Shown: positions 45,251 to 53,891 of the stretch, piece after piece
Layout: each line of letters begins with the position of its first letter
How positions within the stretch are numbered: the first letter of the stretch is position 1
NCBI GenBank assembly: GCA_017539165.1
Contig: JAFYHN010000068.1
Location: 1 to 64,000 of the forward strand
DNA from: Eubacterium sp.
GTDB lineage: Bacteria > Bacillota > Clostridia > Lachnospirales > Lachnospiraceae
DNA length: 64,000 bases
Direction of reading: 5' to 3'
Made by a program: the position numbers and the translations under genes
The notes under the pieces: generated by a model
The model's database searches: none
What the model was told of the DNA's origin: nothing
The model's input: only the letters and a program-made list of their open reading frames with translations

Positions 45251-46269
45251 AGGATTTTGATAAACAAATGGAAATGGTTCTCTATCATTCCGATGAAGGA
45301 GATGTTTCTGTTGATGCGTATATAATGAGTGATAGCTTGTGGATCACTCAAAAGGCTATGGCTGAATTGTTTGGAATTGATAAATCCGGCATCAGCAGAC
45401 ACTTGAAAAAGATATTTGAGAGTGGTGAACTAGATGAAAAAGTGGTTGTTGCAAAAATTGCAACAACCAGTCAGCATGGCGCAATCCCCGGGAAAACACA
45501 GGATAATGAGTCTATGTTTTATAATCTGGATGCAATTATCTCTGTTGGATATCGTGTCAATTCAATTAAAGCGACAAAATTCCGTATCTGGGCAACTACA
45601 GTTCTAAAAGAATACATGACAAAAGGCTTTGTTCTTGATGATGATCGCCTAAAGCAAGGGAAAACGGCTTTCGGAAAAGATTACTTTCGCGAACTGTTGG
45701 AGCGTGTCCGTTCAATCCGCGCAAGTGAGCGACGTATTTGGCAACAGATCACCGATATTTTTGCCGAGTGCAGTATTGACTATACAAAAGATTCAGATAT
45801 TGCTTATCATTTTTATGCAACCATTCAAAATAAGTTCCATTATGCAATCACAAATCATACTGCGGCAGAGATAGTATATGAATCGGCTGACCATGAGAAG
45901 GATCATATGGGACTTACAACATGGAAGAATGCTCCGGATGGACGAATCCTGAAATCTGATGTTTCTGTTGCGAAGAATTATCTAGACGAGAAACAAATCC
46001 GCAGGTTGGAACGTGCGGTTACTGGATATTTTGATTATATTGAAGATCTGATTGAGCGTGAAAATGTATTTACAATGGAGGAATTTGAAAAGAGCGTAAA
46101 TGCATTTCTTGAATTCCGTCAGTACAAGATACTTAAAGATAATGGAAGGATATCTCACAAGCAGGCATTAGATAAGGCAAATGCTGAATATGAGATATTT
46201 AATAAGACTCAGCCGATAGAGTCTGATTTTGATAAGGCTGTAAAGAAAATGATTGAAAATCAGAAATAA
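45247..46269 (+). CDS. RhuM-family protein (virulence RhuM)
   Basis: 340 residues matching the RhuM pattern: YHSDEGDVSVDAYIMSDSLW, ITQKAMAELFGIDKSGISRH, YNLDAIISVGYRVNSIKATK, FRIWATTVLKEYMTKGFVLDD. A central region has FHYAITNHTAAEIVYESADH and a Lys-rich end. Residues 30-60 look like a helix-turn-helix and suggest DNA binding. RhuM was named from a Salmonella pathogenicity island; its activity is not known, and it is common in accessory islands of anaerobes, often near restriction or toxin genes. Here it forms a two-gene unit with an XRE regulator. No signal peptide or membrane helix is seen. Confidence 0.85.
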   Translation: MKDFDKQMEMVLYHSDEGDVSVDAYIMSDSLWITQKAMAELFGIDKSGISRHLKKIFESGELDEKVVVAKIATTSQHGAIPGKTQDNESMFYNLDAIISVGYRVNSIKATKFRIWATTVLKEYMTKGFVLDDDRLKQGKTAFGKDYFRELLERVRSIRASERRIWQQITDIFAECSIDYTKDSDIAYHFYATIQNKFHYAITNHTAAEIVYESADHEKDHMGLTTWKNAPDGRILKSDVSVAKNYLDEKQIRRLERAVTGYFDYIEDLIERENVFTMEEFEKSVNAFLEFRQYKILKDNGRISHKQALDKANAEYEIFNKTQPIESDFDKAVKKMIENQK

Positions 46270-46370
46270 AAGAATTCTAGAGAGATTGTTGAGATGGAAA
46301 AGTGGTTAATCAACGAAAACGCCGTCGAGACAGTAGTCCTATTTAATAATCTAAATTAAAATTTTTTATA

Positions 46371-46399
46371 TTGAACCTTATACTGACAGATGTTATATT
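46371..46399 (+). promoter_or_regulatory. Promoter of the phosphofructokinase gene
   Basis: TTGAAC at 46371-46376 and TATATT at 46394-46399 with a 17-base spacer; TGT precedes the -10. A TTGACA further down (46416-46421) has no good -10 partner. The 202-base gap 46270-46471 holds nothing else that I can support. Confidence 0.55.
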
Positions 46400-46471
46400 G
46401 GTCGGGTGTGTGCTTTGACATTTCAGAGTTTACTCGAAACACGAATATCAATAGTATAAGGAGAACTTTAT

Positions 46472-47698
46472 ATGAAAAACATCATAGTTGCTCAATCGGG
46501 GGGACCTACTACAGCTATCAATGCATCGCTCGTAGGTGTTGTAAAAGGAGCATTATCCAGTGGAGGCTATGATAAGGTATTTGGTGCGCTTTATGGAATA
46601 AGCGGAGTTATGAAGGAAGAGTTTATTCAGCTGGAAGGGTTAAGTGATGAAGAGCTTGATCGGATCTACACCACACCGTCCAGTTATCTGGGATCCTGCA
46701 GATACAAGATGCCTGATATAGAAGAGGATTCTTCAATCTATGAAAAGATCTTCGAGATATTGAACAAGTATGAAGTTGCCGCATTTTTCTATATAGGTGG
46801 AAATGATTCTATGGACACGATATCTAAACTTGCAGAATATGGCAGCAGTATTGGCAGTGATATAAGATTTGCAGGTGTTCCAAAGACCATAGATAATGAC
46901 CTGGTTCATATAGACCATACACCAGGTTACGGATCGGCTGCGAAGTTTATAATCGCATCGATGCTGGAATTCGCACATGATACCTCAGTATATAAAGTTC
47001 CAACAGTTACAATAATAGAGATCATGGGAAGAAATGCAGGCTGGCTTACGGCAGCTGCGGCTCTTGCCAGAAATGAATATAGTGATATACCTCAGCTTAT
47101 ATATCTTCCGGAGGTTCCATTCAGTACTGAGAACTTCCTGAATGATGTTAAGGATGTGCTGAAGACAACTAACAATGTTGTTATAGCTGTATCTGAAGGA
47201 TTGCAGGATGAGAATGGGGTATATCTATCTGCAACCAGCGCGGCAGAAGATAAGTTCGGACATGCTCAGTTATCCGGAGTGGGAAAGATTCTGGAAAGCC
47301 TTGTAAAAGATGAACTGGGTGTAAAGTGTCGTTCGGTTGAGATAAATATCCTTCAGAGATGTGCAGCTCATATGGCATCTGCTTCCGATCTTCAGGAGTC
47401 CGAGCTTCTTGGAGAGAAAGCTGTTGAATATGCTGCAGCCGGAAAGACAGGATATATGACTACAATCATTCGTACATCAAATGAGCCTTACGAGTATAAG
47501 ATTGAAACAGCAGAACTTGACGGAATAGCTAATCAGGTAAAGCAGGTTCCAATCGAGTGGATTAATCCGTCAAGAAATGATGTCACTTCAGAGATGATAG
47601 ATTACGTTCGCCCGCTGGTATGTGGAGAAGTCCAGCTGGAATATAAAGATGGAGTACCTGTGTATGCAGATATATCCCATCTGACAGGAACTGTATAA
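46472..47698 (+). CDS. pfp: 6-phosphofructokinase, probably pyrophosphate-dependent
   Basis: 408 residues, longer than the 320 of classic ATP-PfkA. Motifs: IVAQSGGPTTAINASLVGVV, FYIGGNDSMDTISKLAEYGS, GVPKTIDNDLVHIDHTPGYG, SAAKFI and IEIMGRNAGWLTAAAAL. GGNDS at the phosphoryl-donor site, where ATP enzymes have GGDGS-like forms, and the long chain point to the PPi-dependent clade common in anaerobes, which makes the step reversible. The donor should be tested, because some enzymes in this clade use ATP. AAGGAG precedes the ATG. The next gene starts 27 bases later. Confidence 0.85.
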   Translation: MKNIIVAQSGGPTTAINASLVGVVKGALSSGGYDKVFGALYGISGVMKEEFIQLEGLSDEELDRIYTTPSSYLGSCRYKMPDIEEDSSIYEKIFEILNKYEVAAFFYIGGNDSMDTISKLAEYGSSIGSDIRFAGVPKTIDNDLVHIDHTPGYGSAAKFIIASMLEFAHDTSVYKVPTVTIIEIMGRNAGWLTAAAALARNEYSDIPQLIYLPEVPFSTENFLNDVKDVLKTTNNVVIAVSEGLQDENGVYLSATSAAEDKFGHAQLSGVGKILESLVKDELGVKCRSVEINILQRCAAHMASASDLQESELLGEKAVEYAAAGKTGYMTTIIRTSNEPYEYKIETAELDGIANQVKQVPIEWINPSRNDVTSEMIDYVRPLVCGEVQLEYKDGVPVYADISHLTGTV

Positions 47699-47725
47699 GA
47701 GTTGATCTGATAGGGGGTAAATGTC

Positions 47726-48562
47726 GTGAAAGAGTTTGAATTAAGTAACGGTATTCGTATTCCAGCAGTGGGATACGGTTCATATCTTTCGACAGAGAAG
47801 GAAGGAAAGAGCGTAATAAAGGCTGCTCTTGATGCGGGTTATCGATATATCGATACCGCATGGATGTACAAAAACGAAGCAGAGATCGGCGAAGCCATAA
47901 GCGAGTACGGAATTCCGCGAGACGAGCTTTTTTTATGCAGTAAGGTCTGGCCTACAATGCTTTCAACAGATGGTGTTAGGGAGTCATTTGAATCATCATG
48001 TAGAGATCTTAAGACAGATTATCTGGATATGTTCCTTATCCATTGGCCTAAGTATCAGAAGGATGATGAAAGATGGCTGGATAAAGTGCTTGAAGCCTGG
48101 GCTGTTATGGAAGACCTCTATGAACAGAAGAAGATCAGTGTAATAGGTGTGTCGAACTTTCTTCCACATCACCTGCGACCAATGCTGGAAAATGTCAGGA
48201 TAAAACCTATGGTTGATCAGCTTGAACTTCACGTAGGATATATGCAGGAATATACACTTGCGTACTTAAAGACAGAAGGGATACTTCCTCAAGCATGGAG
48301 TCCGCTGGGAAGAGCTAAAGTAATAAATGATGACAGGATAACACTTCTTGCTGAAAAGTATGGCAAATCAAATGCTCAGATACTTCTGAGATTCCTGAAT
48401 CAGAGAGGAATCCAGGTTATCCCTAAAGCATCAAGTATAGAAAGAATGAAGGAGAATAAGGATATATTCGGCTTTAGTCTGACAGATGATGAGATATCAT
48501 ATCTATCATGCGTAGCCGAGTGTGGCTGGTCCGGTGAACATCCGGATCTGGGGATGGAATAA
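47726..48562 (+). CDS. Aldo/keto reductase
   Basis: 278 residues, in the usual range. The family signature appears as GYRYIDTAWMYKNEAEIGEA with the catalytic Asp and Tyr, CSKVWP with the Lys, and LIHWP with the His. C-terminal NADPH-binding elements are visible in IQVIPKASSIERMKEN. It reduces aldehydes or ketones with NAD(P)H in the cytoplasm; the substrate cannot be read from the sequence. The start is the GTG at 47726 with GGGGG ten bases upstream; the ATG at 47721 hits a stop after two codons. It is probably co-transcribed with the phosphofructokinase. Confidence 0.9.
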   Translation: MKEFELSNGIRIPAVGYGSYLSTEKEGKSVIKAALDAGYRYIDTAWMYKNEAEIGEAISEYGIPRDELFLCSKVWPTMLSTDGVRESFESSCRDLKTDYLDMFLIHWPKYQKDDERWLDKVLEAWAVMEDLYEQKKISVIGVSNFLPHHLRPMLENVRIKPMVDQLELHVGYMQEYTLAYLKTEGILPQAWSPLGRAKVINDDRITLLAEKYGKSNAQILLRFLNQRGIQVIPKASSIERMKENKDIFGFSLTDDEISYLSCVAECGWSGEHPDLGME

Positions 48563-48579
48563 AAGCATATCGAAAAATA

Positions 48580-48608
48580 TTGACAGGCAAAACAAGTCGG
48601 TGTATTAT
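48580..48608 (+). promoter_or_regulatory. Promoter of the YtrA-type ABC operon
   Basis: A perfect TTGACA at 48580-48585 and TATTAT at 48603-48608 with a 17-base spacer. The -10 element lies inside the left arm of a long inverted repeat, so a repressor bound there would block RNA polymerase. Confidence 0.75.
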
Positions 48609-48649
48609 TTGTATTGCAGAAAGTAATACAAATAATACACCGACTTGTT
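48591..48649 (+). promoter_or_regulatory. Perfect 25-bp inverted repeat, likely operator of the GntR/YtrA repressor
   Basis: The left arm 48591-48615 and right arm 48625-48649 are exact reverse complements around a nine-base loop (GCAGAAAGT). Each arm contains GTGTATTAT or its complement ATAATACAC, in line with what I recall of YtrA-type operators. The gene of a YtrA-type regulator lies in the operon that follows (52016). In RNA the same sequence would form a very stable hairpin in the leader. Confidence 0.65.
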
Positions 48650-48687
48650 GTGTTTTAGAAAATGTATGTTGATAGGAGGTCACGAAT

Positions 48688-49395
48688 ATGCTGGTGATCA
48701 ATGAATTGGATAAACTATATAAGGGAACGGATAAAGGGGTTAAGAATATCACGCTTAATGTTGAACCCGGTGATATATATGCATTTATAGGTCATAACGG
48801 AGCGGGTAAGACAACACTTCTCAAGGCTATAACAGGAATACATGAATTTGATAAGGGTGAAGTCCTGATCGATGGGATCGATATAAAGAAAGATCCGATG
48901 GAAGTGAAGAGAAGGATAGCTTATATCCCTGATAATCCGGACATCTATGAATACCTTACAGGGATTCAGTATCTGCAGTTTGTTGCTGACATTTATAATG
49001 TTTCGGCAAAGGATCGAGAGGCAAAGATAGCGGAGCTGGCAGGAAGGTTTGAGATCACCGGAGCACTTGGTGATCTGATATCATCATATTCTCATGGTAT
49101 GAAACAGAAGCTGGTCATCATATCTGCATTACTTCACGAACCGAAACTACTTATCATGGATGAGCCTTTTGTGGGACTTGATCCTAAGGCGGCATTCATC
49201 TTAAAAGAGCTTATGCGTGAACTTACGGCCGGAGGAGGAGCGATCTTTTTCTCGACACACGTACTGGAAGTTGCTGAAAAGCTTTGTAACAAAGTGGCGA
49301 TCATAAAGGCAGGAAGGCTTCTTGCAAATGGTCTTATGGATGAAGTTGTTAAAGAGGGAGAATCCCTTGAAGAGCTTTTTATGGAGAGTGTTTAA
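48688..49395 (+). CDS. ABC transporter ATP-binding protein (YtrB-like)
   Basis: 235 residues. Walker A is GHNGAGKTTLLKAITG near residue 33, the Q-loop region has IPDNPDIYEYLTG, the signature motif is SYSHGMKQKL in place of LSGGQ, and Walker B is LLIMDEPFVGLDPKA. The H-loop FFSTHVLEVAE follows. It powers the transporter formed with the next gene. The relaxed signature motif is common in ABC-2-type ATPases. ATAGGAGGTCAC precedes the ATG. It is first in an operon of five genes under a GntR/YtrA-type regulator. Confidence 0.92.
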   Translation: MLVINELDKLYKGTDKGVKNITLNVEPGDIYAFIGHNGAGKTTLLKAITGIHEFDKGEVLIDGIDIKKDPMEVKRRIAYIPDNPDIYEYLTGIQYLQFVADIYNVSAKDREAKIAELAGRFEITGALGDLISSYSHGMKQKLVIISALLHEPKLLIMDEPFVGLDPKAAFILKELMRELTAGGGAIFFSTHVLEVAEKLCNKVAIIKAGRLLANGLMDEVVKEGESLEELFMESV

Positions 49396-51024
49396 ATGAA
49401 TATTTTGACTCTTACGAAAATTGAATTAATAAATTATCTGGGAATAAATGAATTGAGACATTCCAAGGATTCTGCTGTTCGTAAGAATAAAGGATTTCTG
49501 TTTGGAACGATCATCTTCTTACTTGTTGTATTCGCAGGTTATATTGCAGGACAGACCGTAGGTATGGCAAAGCTTGGACTTACGGAATATATTCCGGTGA
49601 TATATTTTGCAGCAGCATTTATTGCAAATATATGCATGGGTATATACAAAGCAAAGGAGACAATATACAGAGAGAAAGACCTGGATCAGATGTCAGCATT
49701 TCCGGTTAGCGGAGTGAGTGTTGTAGCTTCCAGAATCCTCAGGATGTATATTGATAATTTCCTTCTGGGACTTGGGATAATAGTTCCGGCAATGATCGTT
49801 TATGGGATCAATGCAGGAGTCGGACTTGGATCATATGTATCACTGATCCCTTTGTGTATCATACTTCCGATACTCCCTTCAGCTATAGCTGCGTGGGTCG
49901 GAATACTATTTGCAGCAGTCATCGCAAGAAACCGTCATAAGGTACTTACAGAAGTTATACTTGCGCTTGTGCTGGTTTTCGGATCATTTCTGATAAGCGG
50001 GATCATATCAGCTAAGGCAGGAGTCGGAACTCCGGGAGCAAGTGCTCATAAAGAAGAGATAAATTCTGAGATGAGTGCAGAGTTTTCTAAGATGATCAGT
50101 GAAAGAATGACAGAACTGGAGAATGCATATCCTCTTATGAAGACCATGGGAGATATCATGAAAAATGCAGATCTCACTGGATTTATCATATATACCCTTA
50201 TCTCGATAATGGTGCTTGTACTAACAGTGCTCATAATAGGAGAGAACTTCTTCAGCATCTCAAGGAGTTTGTTTAATACTCAGACTCATAGAGAGTATAT
50301 TATGGAAGGAATGAAGAGAAAGTCGGTAATGACATCTCTTATAAAGAAAGAAGCGGCAAGATATTTTTCTTCAGGCATTTATGTGACCAATACGATAATC
50401 GGGTTGATAATGGCAGTTGCATTTGCCATAGCACTTGGATTCTTTGATATTGAAACAATAATATCCAGTGCCGGCAACATTCCGGTAGATCTAAACTATG
50501 ATGCCGGTATCGGATTCATCGTTGCGATGATGTTTGGCTTGATGAGTATAACAGCATCAAGCATATCGATCGAAGGAAAAAACTGGTGGATAGTACGGAC
50601 ACTTCCACTCAGTTCCAAAGAGGTGCTTGGAGCAAAACTATTGTTTAACCTGATCGTTGTAGCACCATTTTATATACTGGCAGAACTTATCATGATCTTT
50701 ACGGTAAAGTGTGGAGTAATGGGACGGATATGGCTGATAATAATCCCGGTCATGGCAATACTTTTTTCGGTATTACTAGGATTATTCCTAAATATCAAAC
50801 TGCCGAAATTCAACTGGGAAAAAGAATTAGATGTAGTAAAGCAGAGTGCAGCGGTAGGATTCAGTCTGCTTGGTGGACTGGTAGTAATCATCTTCGGAAT
50901 AGGAGTTATGATCATACCGATCCAATATGAAAATATCTATAATCTGGGATTCACGATCGCTATGAGCGTTATATGCATATGGTTATACAAAAGGATCATC
51001 TATACAAGATTAGAAGATATCTAG
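49396..51024 (+). CDS. ABC transporter permease, ABC-2-like, large
   Basis: 542 residues with about 12 membrane helices. It starts immediately after the stop of the ATPase gene, and the two should form a complex. The N-terminal region (TKIELINYLGINELRHSKDS) is cytoplasmic, helices begin near residue 32, and a soluble segment around 205-250 carries KEEINSEMSAEFSKMISERM. Permeases of this layout occur in YtrA-type operons that respond to wall-acting antibiotics in Firmicutes. The transported molecule is unknown; export of a lipid-linked or peptide compound is plausible but not shown. Confidence 0.8.
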   Translation: MNILTLTKIELINYLGINELRHSKDSAVRKNKGFLFGTIIFLLVVFAGYIAGQTVGMAKLGLTEYIPVIYFAAAFIANICMGIYKAKETIYREKDLDQMSAFPVSGVSVVASRILRMYIDNFLLGLGIIVPAMIVYGINAGVGLGSYVSLIPLCIILPILPSAIAAWVGILFAAVIARNRHKVLTEVILALVLVFGSFLISGIISAKAGVGTPGASAHKEEINSEMSAEFSKMISERMTELENAYPLMKTMGDIMKNADLTGFIIYTLISIMVLVLTVLIIGENFFSISRSLFNTQTHREYIMEGMKRKSVMTSLIKKEAARYFSSGIYVTNTIIGLIMAVAFAIALGFFDIETIISSAGNIPVDLNYDAGIGFIVAMMFGLMSITASSISIEGKNWWIVRTLPLSSKEVLGAKLLFNLIVVAPFYILAELIMIFTVKCGVMGRIWLIIIPVMAILFSVLLGLFLNIKLPKFNWEKELDVVKQSAAVGFSLLGGLVVIIFGIGVMIIPIQYENIYNLGFTIAMSVICIWLYKRIIYTRLEDI

Positions 51025-51043
51025 GTAGAAAGGATGTGGATTT

Positions 51044-51973
51044 ATGGATAAGAAAAAAGTTTTAAAATATATAGGTCTCACCTATCTTTTTGCTTGGACA
51101 ATCCAGATTATTGTTTCTCTGTTTGTGATAAAGAATGATTCTAAATTGGGGCTAAGCGTCTTTCAGTGTGGACTGGCAATCTGTATGTTTGCTCCGCTGA
51201 TCGCAACACTGATAGTAAATGGCAATCTGAAAGGAATAGGGTGGAAGCCTAAGTTCAAGGGAAATATAAAGTGGATATTCTTTTCAATACTTATCCCATC
51301 AATCTTTACTATCTTCGGTTTTGTATGTTTTTTTGCTATATATCCTGATTTATTCAGTATGGATGGATCATATTTATTAAAACAGATCAAAGATACAGGA
51401 CTGAATGCAGATGAATTTCAGAAATCCTTAGGGATGCTCAATATGGATATGAAAAAACTTATCATCATATCCTTGATGCAGATAGTAGTTGAAGCGCCAT
51501 TTGTAAATATGTTTGTGGCAATCGGTGAAGAGGCTGGCTGGAGAGGATTCCTATATCCGGAACTGAAGAAAGGTTTCGGAAGAGTAAAGACTTGGTTGAT
51601 CGGTGGTCTGATATGGTCAGCATTTCATTTCCCATGTATGTTCATTGCCGGTTATGAATACGGAACAAAATATATGGGGGCTCCGATACTTGGACCTATT
51701 GTATTTACAATTTTCTGTATAGCTATTGGAATATTGATGGAAATCATTTATGATAAAACTCAGTGTATATGGTATCCGGCTCTTCTTCATGGATCGATAA
51801 ATGGAGCGGCAACGATGTATCAGCTGGTGATCAGCACAAATGAAACTGATAAGCTGGAAAAACTTATGATACTGGGACCGGCACCGAATGGAGCCATAGC
51901 AGGAATACCATTTTTAATACTTGCGGTTGTTATGGGAATCATAGCACTGCGCAGTAGGGAAGACGAAAGATAG
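51044..51973 (+). CDS. CPBP-family intramembrane protease-like protein
   Basis: 309 residues with about eight membrane helices. The CPBP/CAAX-protease-like motifs are all present: GEEAGWRGFLYPEL (EExxxR), LIWSAFHFP (FxxxH) and, near the C-terminus, LLHGSINGAATM (HxxxN). These Glu, Arg and His residues form the putative metalloprotease site in Abi/CAAX homologues. Such genes often lie in bacteriocin-immunity or antibiotic-response operons, as here beside an ABC transporter. Substrate unknown; it may process a peptide exported or sensed by the operon. It is 20 bases from the permease and 42 bases from the regulator gene. Confidence 0.85.
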   Translation: MDKKKVLKYIGLTYLFAWTIQIIVSLFVIKNDSKLGLSVFQCGLAICMFAPLIATLIVNGNLKGIGWKPKFKGNIKWIFFSILIPSIFTIFGFVCFFAIYPDLFSMDGSYLLKQIKDTGLNADEFQKSLGMLNMDMKKLIIISLMQIVVEAPFVNMFVAIGEEAGWRGFLYPELKKGFGRVKTWLIGGLIWSAFHFPCMFIAGYEYGTKYMGAPILGPIVFTIFCIAIGILMEIIYDKTQCIWYPALLHGSINGAATMYQLVISTNETDKLEKLMILGPAPNGAIAGIPFLILAVVMGIIALRSREDER

Positions 51974-52015
51974 ATCTTTGGAAGCGATCTAAGAATATAG
52001 AGAAAAGGTGAAAAC

Positions 52016-52375
52016 ATGATAATCAAAATCGATGAATACTCGGATGTCCCTATCTACATGCAGATACGCAATCAGATAGTTATGGGAATATCCGGCGGAG
52101 AACTGAAGGCCGGCGAGCAGCTGCCTACAGTAAGAGCTCTTGCGATGGAGATTGGTATAAATACCATGACCGTCAGCAAGACTTATCAGATGTTAAAGAA
52201 TGAAGGCTATATCACAACGGACAGGAAGAACGGAGCTCGAGTCAGAGCAGAGATCCAGCAGTCAGGAGTGATAAGCGAAGTTAACAAGAATGAGCTTCGG
52301 AGAATTGTTTCTGAAGCCAGACTTTCGGGTGTTTCGAAGTCCGAGATCAAAAAGTTAGTAGACGAGTTTTACTAA
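52016..52375 (+). CDS. GntR-family regulator, YtrA subfamily
   Basis: 119 residues, the short form typical of YtrA. The winged helix reads DVPIYMQIRNQIVMGISGGE, KAGEQLPTVRALAMEIGINT and MTVSKTYQMLKNEGYITTDR, followed by a short helical dimerisation end (ELRRIVSEARLSGVSKSEIK). It has no large ligand-binding domain. YtrA regulators repress their own ABC operon until wall stress or a similar signal relieves repression. The predicted binding site is the perfect inverted repeat at 48591-48649, which overlaps the promoter of this operon. Here the regulator is fourth rather than first in the operon. Confidence 0.9.
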   Translation: MIIKIDEYSDVPIYMQIRNQIVMGISGGELKAGEQLPTVRALAMEIGINTMTVSKTYQMLKNEGYITTDRKNGARVRAEIQQSGVISEVNKNELRRIVSEARLSGVSKSEIKKLVDEFY

Positions 52376-52392
52376 AAGAGGAAGGAACTATT

Positions 52393-53799
52393 ATGAAGAT
52401 TGAATTGGGACTTATGATGTTACTGTGTCTTTTGCCATTTCTTGTGATCATGTTTTTGGTGTTGTATCCAAAGAAGTGGAGAAAGAGGAAGTATATCTTC
52501 GGTGTAAGGAACAGAGATGAATTTAAGACGGAAGAGACAGAAAAATCTGTTGATGAGATAGTTCAGAAAATCAGAAGGATGGCGCTTGTAATCTATAGCG
52601 CATTGAGCATATTAGCGGTAGCAATGCTGCTTATTCCAAATCAGACGTTGATGCTCCTGTTCTTCACGATATATGTATTCGTGATCATTTTTGTGTGCAT
52701 GCTCCCATATGTAAAAGGAAATTCTGAAATAAAAAGTCTAAAGAGGGAGCTGGGGATCAAAGCAAAGGGCGTAAAGATAGCAGATCTAAGGAGTATAAAT
52801 GCATCTCACGCACTTAACATGCCGATGCTTCTTATACCGAACATCCTGACAGTTGTATGCATGATCTTCGCACTTCTGTATGACTTTAACCTGATAGGAT
52901 TTGCAGCGAATAACATACTTCAGGGAAGCTATGCGGCCAGTATATCAGTAGGAAGCTTTTTATTTGTGGCAGTATTATTCGTTATGATCGCTAAGATGAT
53001 GGACAGTATGAGAAATGAAGTCATTTCCGAAGAGTCTGATGTGAATATCAATTATAATCGTGCCAAGAAAAAGATATGGAGTGATACATGGATACAGCTT
53101 AGCTGGATCAATACTATTACGGCAGTGGTAAGTATAGTGGCTATCATGAATTATTGGACGCAGTCTTTTATCGTTGCTATGAGTATCACATACATCATCG
53201 CTGTTATTGTGGTTATGGTGCTGCTTGCTAGAAATACATCGCTCCTCAATAAGAGCTATGACTTCAAAAGTGTATATGATGATGACGATGATGCTTGGAT
53301 ATACGGGCTTTTCTACTATAATCCCAGTGATAAAAGGCTGAATGTAGAAAAAAGAGATGGAATGGGCACTACTATAAATATGGCCCATCCGGTAGGCAAA
53401 GTGTTTACTGTAGTAATTGCACTTGTTATGCTCGGGTCTGTTGGTTCTATCATCTGGGCGGCGGCTTTAGATTTCACTGCTTTAGACGTGAGAGTTGAGA
53501 ATGGATATGTAATCTGTCACCAACTTAGAGATGATTATGTGATACCGATTGACGAGATAAAAGAAGTGTCTCTGGTTGATAGTATTGACGAGATCAAACC
53601 TGTAAGGATAGCCGGAGTACAGACTGAAAAGGTATACAAAGGACAGTATTCTATTGTAGGAGAAAAGAAGGCAAAGCTTTTTATGAACCCGAAGGTGGAT
53701 GAATATATAAAGATCAAAACAGATAAAACTACATATATCATAAACGGTAATTCGGAAACTGAAACACACGATATCTTTGATGCGATAGAAATACAATAG
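52393..53799 (+). CDS. Polytopic membrane protein with DUF5808-like segment
   Basis: 468 residues with about eight membrane helices. Near residue 300 it carries DDDDAWIYGLFYYNPSDKRL followed by NVEKRDGMGTTINMAHPVGK, which is the pattern that I recall as DUF5808 ('W.g.fYyNp.D...V.kr.g.G.t.N..hP'). The last 110 residues form a beta-rich domain resembling a bacterial PH domain (YVIPIDEIKEVSLVD). Proteins of this plan are frequent partners of YtrA/GntR regulators and DUF1648 proteins in Firmicutes. It begins 17 bases after the regulator gene and is the last of the operon. Function unknown, but probably part of the wall-stress or bacteriocin response. Confidence 0.75.
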   Translation: MKIELGLMMLLCLLPFLVIMFLVLYPKKWRKRKYIFGVRNRDEFKTEETEKSVDEIVQKIRRMALVIYSALSILAVAMLLIPNQTLMLLFFTIYVFVIIFVCMLPYVKGNSEIKSLKRELGIKAKGVKIADLRSINASHALNMPMLLIPNILTVVCMIFALLYDFNLIGFAANNILQGSYAASISVGSFLFVAVLFVMIAKMMDSMRNEVISEESDVNINYNRAKKKIWSDTWIQLSWINTITAVVSIVAIMNYWTQSFIVAMSITYIIAVIVVMVLLARNTSLLNKSYDFKSVYDDDDDAWIYGLFYYNPSDKRLNVEKRDGMGTTINMAHPVGKVFTVVIALVMLGSVGSIIWAAALDFTALDVRVENGYVICHQLRDDYVIPIDEIKEVSLVDSIDEIKPVRIAGVQTEKVYKGQYSIVGEKKAKLFMNPKVDEYIKIKTDKTTYIINGNSETETHDIFDAIEIQ

Positions 53800-53817
53800 A
53801 AATACGATAAAGATGAT

Positions 53818-53857
53818 GAGGCGTCTGTAAGTTGAGATACTTACAGGCGCTTCTTGA
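53818..53857 (+). terminator. Intrinsic terminator at the end of the YtrA-type operon
   Basis: GAGGCGTCTGTAAG (53818-53831) pairs with CTTACAGGCGCTTC (53840-53853) over 14 bases with two G-T wobbles around an 8-base loop; a T-rich run TTGATTTT follows. Confidence 0.75.
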
Positions 53858-53891
53858 TTTTATAATGAAAAGTAATATAATAGTGAGTGTT

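Noticed and set aside
44292-46269. Prophage or transposon remnant around the DinB-like, XRE and RhuM genes
   Set aside because: No integrase, transposase, attachment repeats or phage structural genes are seen; only an accessory-island origin can be suggested.
46294-46359. A 21-codon open frame after the RhuM gene
   Set aside because: No clear ribosome site, no similarity that I recognise, and short enough to be chance.
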